Of a stretch of 48,565 nt of DNA, positions 43,801-48,565 are shown piece by piece. A program made the translations under genes and the position numbers. The stretch is taken from the NCBI GenBank assembly GCA_017442645.1, contig JAFRZH010000008.1:1-48565 (forward strand), written 5' to 3'. Within the stretch, counting starts at the first letter, position 1. Each line of letters starts with the position of its first letter. This stretch comes from a bacterium (lineage in GTDB: Bacteria; Patescibacteria; JAEDAM01; Absconditabacterales; Absconditicoccaceae). A model generated the notes under the pieces. It saw nothing but the letters and a program-made list of their open reading frames with translations, had not been told where the DNA came from and ran no database searches.

Positions 43801-46055
43801 CAAAGAAACATTACAGAGTAAATAGCATTTTTCCCTGTAGATAAAATTTCATCATTTTCAGTATCTTTTTCATCAAGAGTAGCAATTTCAGAAGAAATTT
43901 CTGTAGATTGATATCCTTCTTGCATCTTTTCTACAAAAGAGAATTCTGATTTTTCTTGAGAAAGGTCTTTTAAAGAATGAGAAATTTGTCATTTTATTTC
44001 AAGGATATCTTCATTGACAGATTCCATCTCTCATACAAAATCAGCCTTTTCTTCTTTTTCTAAACTTCCTGTAGAGATAACATTTTCCATCTCTTCAATA
44101 ACCAATTCTTCAGGACACTCAAAATGATTCGTTTTCCAATTTCTCGTAAGTTTACAAGATTGAGGTTGATTGATAGAGAAAACATCTCTTTTTTCTTTTA
44201 AGTCTCCATGAACTAGAGGAAGAACCGATTTTGTAAGGGTATATTCTGGAGAATTAAATGCATTTTTAAATACTCACACCTGAGAAAGATTTAAAGAATT
44301 TAATGTAGGCCACTGAAAACTTTCTGGAAGATCCATAAGAGAACCATTATAATTGAAATTTTTAAAGAAATTTTTTCAAATTTTCTTCACATTCGAAGTA
44401 TCAAAAGAATGTGCTACTAATGAAGTAATTTTTCATTCTTCATTGAAAGAAGAAAAGAAATCATCTCAAACCGTTCTAATTTTCGAAGTATTAAAAGATT
44501 TTTCTGGGATTACTCTGAGTTCTCATCTCTTATTAAAAGAACTAAAGAAAAGATTTCCAACAGAAGAAAGAGAATCAAGACTAAAAGAATTTTTTGGAAG
44601 AGTAAGAAGTTTTCCATTTTCATTAAAAGAAGGGAAAAAACCATCATCTATAAGATAAATCATTGAAGTATTAAAAGACTTTTCTGGCAAAAAAGTAATA
44701 TTCCCATTTGCATTAAAATATCAAAAGAAATTTTTTCCTGCAACTTGAAGATTATCCAAATTAAAACTCTCCCCAGGAAGTCATTGAAGTGCTCATTCGG
44801 TATTAAAATAAGCAAAAAAATCTGATTCTGAAACTTTAATCGCATTTATTTTAAAACTTTGTGAAGGAAGACTTTGAAGTTTTCCATAAGCATTAAAAGA
44901 ATAGAAAAATTTCTCTCCTACCGTAGTAATATAATACGTATTAAAGGAACCTTCAGGAAGAGAAAGAAGACTTCCTTTTGCATTAAAATTCGCAAAAAAG
45001 CAATTTCCAACTTTCGTAAGATGAAGCAAATCAAAAGATTTACTTGGCAAACGTTCAAGCATTCCTTCTCTATTAAAAGAAGAAAAGAAATGATTTTTTG
45101 CTGTTTCAAGGTTTAAGAAAGAAAAACTTCCTTCAGGTAAATTTTTAAGTTGTCCTTTAAAATTAAAAGAATCAAAGAAATATTCTCAAGCTGAAGTAAT
45201 AAAAGAAAGATTAAAAGATTCATCTGGAAGATACTGCAATGCCCCATTTTCATTAAAAGACGCAAAGAAACCATTTCCAACAAAACTCAAAGAAGAAGTA
45301 TCAAAACTTTCTTCTGGAAGATTTACAAGAGATCCATCAGCATTAAATCTTTTAAAGAAATCATTTCCAGCAGTAGTAAGAGAAAATAAATCAAAAGATT
45401 TTTTAGGAAGTTTTTTTAATTTTCATCCTTCATTGAAAGACTCAAAGAAATGATTTCCTGCAGTTGTAAGTAAAGAAGTATCAAAAGTATCTTTTCACAA
45501 TGAAGTAAGAGCTCCATCATGATTGAAATGAGCAAAGAAATAATCTCCAGCAATATTTTCACTTTCTCCGAAATATTTTGAAAGAAGGGGTAAAGTTATA
45601 AGTTCAAGTTTTTCTACGGTTGTACCATCTTGAGGGAAAAGAGGTTGAGTAGTATTAGTAAATGTTCGTTTTTCTTGTTCTGGAGTTAAAGTGATAAAAT
45701 AAATATCTTCTTCTGTATAAGCATGAGTAAGTTGTTCTGTAACCATCTCTGTAGGAGTATCGTCTCCCCAAGAAATATGAAAAGCATTTTTGAAATAAGG
45801 ATTAATAGTAACCGTTTGATTTTCAGAAGTAACCGTTACCATAATTTTAATTTCCTTCGTATCCATTTCTGGACTTGAAGCATGTGTTTTTTGAGCGATT
45901 TTTTTCTCAAAATCAAGAAGTTCTTCTTCTGATAAAGAATCTACCATATTCTCCATTCATTGAATCAGAGCTTGATTTTGATCGTAGGCTAATAACGGCG
46001 AAGAATTTCCAAACGTCATTATCACCACCATCAGGATTGCTCGTAACTTTTTCAT
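40869..46055 (-). CDS. Giant surface repeat protein (1,728 residues) with duplicated PKD-like and 30-residue repeat modules
   Basis: One uninterrupted frame under code 25, checked codon by codon for TAA/TAG through the repeats and the junction between halves. A signal peptide (MKKLRAILMVVIMTF) is followed by two similar halves. Each begins with a PKD-like domain (WGDDTP...HAY near residue 95; WGDDSP...HIY near 805) ending in a LPxLxxYFG segment, then 30-residue units of pattern FFxxFNxxGxLxxLPxxSFDxSxI: 14 units in the first half, 20 in the second. A Glu/Ser-rich linker (575-790) joins them. The C-terminal 260 residues have cysteines (RCWQNENW, ECPIFQ) and a Y-x-F-D-N-G beta domain. The repeats resemble BspA-type leucine-rich repeats. 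Likely adhesin. Confidence 0.8.
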
Positions 46056-46364
46056 ACTGTGATAATAGAAGATAAATAATTATCAGTCTCATTTTACTAG
46101 AGAAAAAAAATAAAAACAAATAATTACAAAAAAATACGCAATTAAGTTTGCGTTTTATATTTTTATCATTATTTATTGTTTACATTTTTATATTTTATAT
46201 TTAAATATATTTCTTTTTTTCAAAAAAGACTTCTGGTTTACCCTCTCTTTCCTCTTACTTTCTCTCTTTTCCTTCCATTGTCAACTCTTTCTTCTTCCTT
46301 TCCTCTTGTTTTTTTCCTTTTTTTCACTATCTTCCAGTTGGTTTTATTTTTTTAATAAAAATTA
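46056..46364. other. Spacer with a hairpin and a polypyrimidine repeat
   Basis: No gene. ACGCAA/TTTGCGT (46136-46152) forms a short hairpin followed by TTT. From about 46225 the plus strand is almost pure C/T up to the prepilin gene; most of this is the 84-bp direct repeat listed separately. Confidence 0.5.
46231..46314 (+). repeat. 84-bp polypyrimidine direct repeat, copy 1
   Basis: Begins TTCTGGTTTACCCTCTC and ends CCTCTTGTTTTTT. By eye it is identical, base for base, to 48448-48531. The complementary strand contains GAGTTGACAATGG, a possible -35 element. It lies just upstream of the prepilin gene. Confidence 0.9.
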
Positions 46365-47015
46365 ATGAAAAAAATTAATGCCTTTACTCTCGTTGAATTG
46401 CTCATCGTCATCGTCATCATTTGAATCCTTATGTCCGCTCTCCTCCCTAGACTATCAGGTGCGCAAGATATCGCCAGAGATACTTCCAGACAGGTCGCCG
46501 TTAACCAACTTTATACCGCTATCATGTCTTATAAATCTTTACATGGGAAATGGCCCGAATTAAAAGCTGTTTGAGATTGTATAGCAACTCGTACTGGAAA
46601 TGATACAAATACTTATAGTTGGGATTTACTAATGAACGAAGGTCTTCTTACAGAAATGCCAGTAGATCCTAATCCAGAAGAAACTCGAACATTTACATGA
46701 TCTAAATATAAAAAAGATGGGAAATATGATGCAGGAAGCGGTGTATCTGTAAAATGAGGATATGTTTATTGTCTTATCAACAAAAATAGTTCAAAAAAAG
46801 CTTGAGGATATATTGTAGCAAAAACAGAAACTCCTGCTAAATCTAATTGGGTATGAAGAAGCTTATCCGCTTCCTGATTATCTGAATTTAATAATATCTA
46901 TACCTGTGAAACAATAGAAAAAGCGACAGATAACAAGATAAAATATCCTACATCTTGAGATCGTAATTGTAAGTATATCGATAATCAAGATTTATTTTAT
47001 CTCTTTAAGTTCTAA
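46365..47015 (+). CDS. Type IV prepilin (PilA/GspG-like)
   Basis: A 216-residue protein. A short leader MKKIN is followed by AFTLVELLIVIVIIGIL, the class III prepilin N-terminus with the conserved Glu at mature position 5; the residue before the mature start is Asn-Ala rather than Gly-Phe, an unusual processing site. The globular part has two disulfide-capable cysteines late in the chain (YTCETIEK, RNCKYID). UGA supplies the glycine in IIGIL and many in the surface loop (VKGGYVYC, GRSLSASG). Type IV pili drive twitching, attachment and DNA uptake. Confidence 0.88.
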
Positions 47016-47023
47016 TAGAAAGA

Positions 47024-47052
47024 AGAGGAGAAGTCTGACTTCTTCTTTTTTT
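47024..47052. terminator. Terminator between prepilin and ATPase genes
   Basis: GAGGAGAAGT, loop CTG, ACTTCTTCTTTTTTT. The loop and arms again spell the AAGTCTGACTT motif. It sits between two convergent genes. Confidence 0.75.
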
Positions 47053-48310
47053 ATAAATAGTTTTCTAAGTCTTGGATATGAATATGTTGGATCCCTGTTT
47101 CGGAAACTCAAAAATCAAATTGATCCATTGATACCACATATTTTTCCCGTGAATCATGAATCTGATTTAATGATGAATATTCCCTTTCTCTCGTCGTATC
47201 ATCCATAATAAAAGTTGCGACTTGGAAATATTTGATCTTCCCATGTTTTTCAGCAATAAAGTCTACTTCTTTATTATTTTGAAATCTTCAAATATGAACC
47301 GTATACCCATGTTTTTTTAATAATAAAAAGACATAATTTTCTAAAATTCATCCTATATCTCTTTGCGGAAAATATCAAACTTGAGCATTTCTCATTCCAA
47401 TATCTCAAACATAATATTTATTGTAAATACTGAATTGTTTTTTTGAGGATAAATCTTGAGTTTTGACTTTAAAGAGTAAATAAGCCTGTTCCCCATAATG
47501 CAAATAATTAAGAACAGAGTCTAAAGAAATTTGAATCTTTTGTGATTTAAGATAATCCGTAATATTTTTTGCAGTAAAAACATTTCCAATAGATGCAAAA
47601 ATATATTTATATAGAATTTCAAAAAAATAAACATTATTAATCTTCCAACGAGAAAAAATATCTTTTAAGACCACCGTATTATACACAGATTTTCCATAAT
47701 CAAAAATGGTATCTTCCGCATAGTTTAAAGAAAAAATCCCTGGTAATCATCCATAAGTTAAAAATTCATTAAAAATCTCAGAAGAAGCTTGTACCTTACG
47801 AAACTTAAGAAACTCTTCATATGAAAGAGGGAAAACGGGAATTTCAATAAATCTTCATGAAAGATAACTTGCCAATTCTCATGAAAGTAAATCAGAATTA
47901 CTTCCTGTAATAAAAACTTCACATTGAGGATATAAGGTTTGGATTCCATTAATCGTTTTTTCCCAATTTTTAATTCTTTGAATTTCATCTATTCCAATAA
48001 AAGCCTTTCCCCCTTGTTGTTCAATAAAAGGCAAAAGAATTTTATTTAAATCACTATATTCCTTGATAAAATCATATTGAGGATTTTCACAATTAAGATA
48101 AAAAAAAGATTCTGGAAGGAAAGATTTTGATTTTACGAGAGATTGAATTGTTTGTTTAAGCAAAAAACTTTTTCAAACTCTTCTTTGCCCCACTATCACC
48201 TTAATAAGCGGACTTCCAATCCATTTTTTAATCTGTTCTCCATAAAACTCTCTTTCTATCAGAGGTTCTTTAAGGATTTTTTCGATATTTTTTATCATCA
48301 ACTGAAACAT
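47051..48310 (-). CDS. AAA_14/DUF4143 ATPase
   Basis: A 419-residue P-loop ATPase. Walker A is GQRRVGKSFLL, where the invariant glycine of GKS is encoded by UGA; Walker B is FIGIDEIQ; FITGSNSDLLS is sensor-like. The C-terminal half matches DUF4143, ending with the restriction-like NKEVDFIAEKHGKIKYFQV motif (D...E-x-K-like). The family is common in many bacteria and its cellular role is not known. A second in-frame ATG lies four codons downstream. The gene is preceded by two copies of a 16-bp inverted element. Confidence 0.85.
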
Positions 48311-48324
48311 TATGAAGTAAATTA

Positions 48325-48379
48325 TTCGACTACACACGAAATATTTTATTTTTTATCTATTTTTTCGACTATATACGAA
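48325..48379 (-). promoter_or_regulatory. Paired 16-bp operator-like elements
   Basis: TTCGACTACACACGAA (48325-48340) and TTCGACTATATACGAA (48364-48379) share 14 of 16 bases, have TTCG/CGAA inverted ends and start 39 bp apart, roughly four helical turns, just upstream of the ATPase ATG. Likely binding sites for a dimeric regulator. Confidence 0.55.
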
Positions 48380-48447
48380 ACATTAATCATTTTTCCAAAA
48401 AAAGCAAGAATATTTTTGCCATATTTTTCTTCTTTCCCACTTTCCCT

Positions 48448-48531
48448 TTCTGGTTTACCCTCTCTTTCCTCTTACTTTCTCTCTTTTCCTTCCATTGTCA
48501 ACTCTTTCTTCTTCCTTTCCTCTTGTTTTTT
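48448..48531 (+). repeat. 84-bp polypyrimidine direct repeat, copy 2
   Basis: Same 84 bases as 46231-46314, offset by 2,217 bp, in the same orientation. After it the C/T-rich sequence continues to the window edge. Together the two copies bracket the prepilin and ATPase genes. Confidence 0.9.
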
Positions 48532-48565
48532 CTCCACCCCTTTCCTTTTTTCCCTTTCCTTTATT

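Noticed and set aside
43500..44340. A gene boundary splitting the giant repeat protein into two genes
   Set aside because: Reading every codon from 45500 down to 43480 in frame shows no TAA or TAG; the linker is continuous, so one gene is the simpler call.

Overview
The window reads sensibly only if UGA is translated as glycine (genetic code 25) and UAA/UAG are the only stops. Under the standard code almost every gene breaks at UGA codons that sit where glycine is expected. Examples are the Walker A of an AAA ATPase, the EGCLS motif of peptide deformylase and the SGGE signature of an ABC-F ATPase. With the very low GC content, this points to a Candidate Phyla Radiation bacterium, Absconditabacteria (SR1) or Gracilibacteria (BD1-5). 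The archaeal-type AMP phosphorylase favours SR1, but the window cannot settle it. All coordinates below use code 25; 5' and 3' ends were worked out by hand.

Layout. 1-2.1 kb: a Fe-S RecB/Cas4-like nuclease, SmpB and a membrane protein on the minus strand. 2.2-5.4 kb: a Holliday-junction-resolvase-like endonuclease, an M23 peptidase and a GalE-like epimerase, each with a clear promoter. 5.4-9.8 kb: a lipoprotein, a small unknown and a 968-residue unknown. 9.8-14.3 kb: AMP phosphorylase, an exported protein, a peptidoglycan-binding-domain protein, guanine deaminase and a DUF333 lipoprotein. 14.5-19.1 kb: TatD, UvrC without its HhH tail and a two-domain ABC-F ATPase. 19.2-21.5 kb: three VirB2/TrbC-like pilin genes, two of them sharing identical 5' and 3' blocks, set among palindromic repeats. 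21.5-26 kb: an O-antigen ligase/polymerase-like protein and several unknown and membrane proteins. 26.1-27.9 kb: a candidate structured RNA before a lipoprotein, another VirB2-like membrane protein, and ribosomal proteins S16 and L33. 28-39.7 kb: two tRNAs, unknown proteins, a second Fe-S PD-(D/E)XK nuclease, ComM, a membrane metallophosphoesterase, a coiled-coil protein, an SLH-like protein, a LysM-CHAP hydrolase and tRNA-Ser. 39.9-48.6 kb: peptide deformylase, a 1,728-residue repeat protein, a type IV prepilin and a DUF4143 ATPase, the last two lying between 84-bp polypyrimidine direct repeats.

Theme. Cell-surface proteins, type IV pilin and VirB2-like pilins, wall hydrolases, ComM, recombination nucleases and nucleotide salvage enzymes fit an episymbiotic or predatory cell that takes up DNA and scavenges nucleotides. 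A short motif, AARTCTGAYT, recurs throughout in both orientations, and as inverted pairs it forms several terminators, much as DNA uptake sequences do in Neisseria and Pasteurellaceae. That motif, the mosaic pilin cassettes, the giant duplicated repeat protein and the structured RNA are the main leads.
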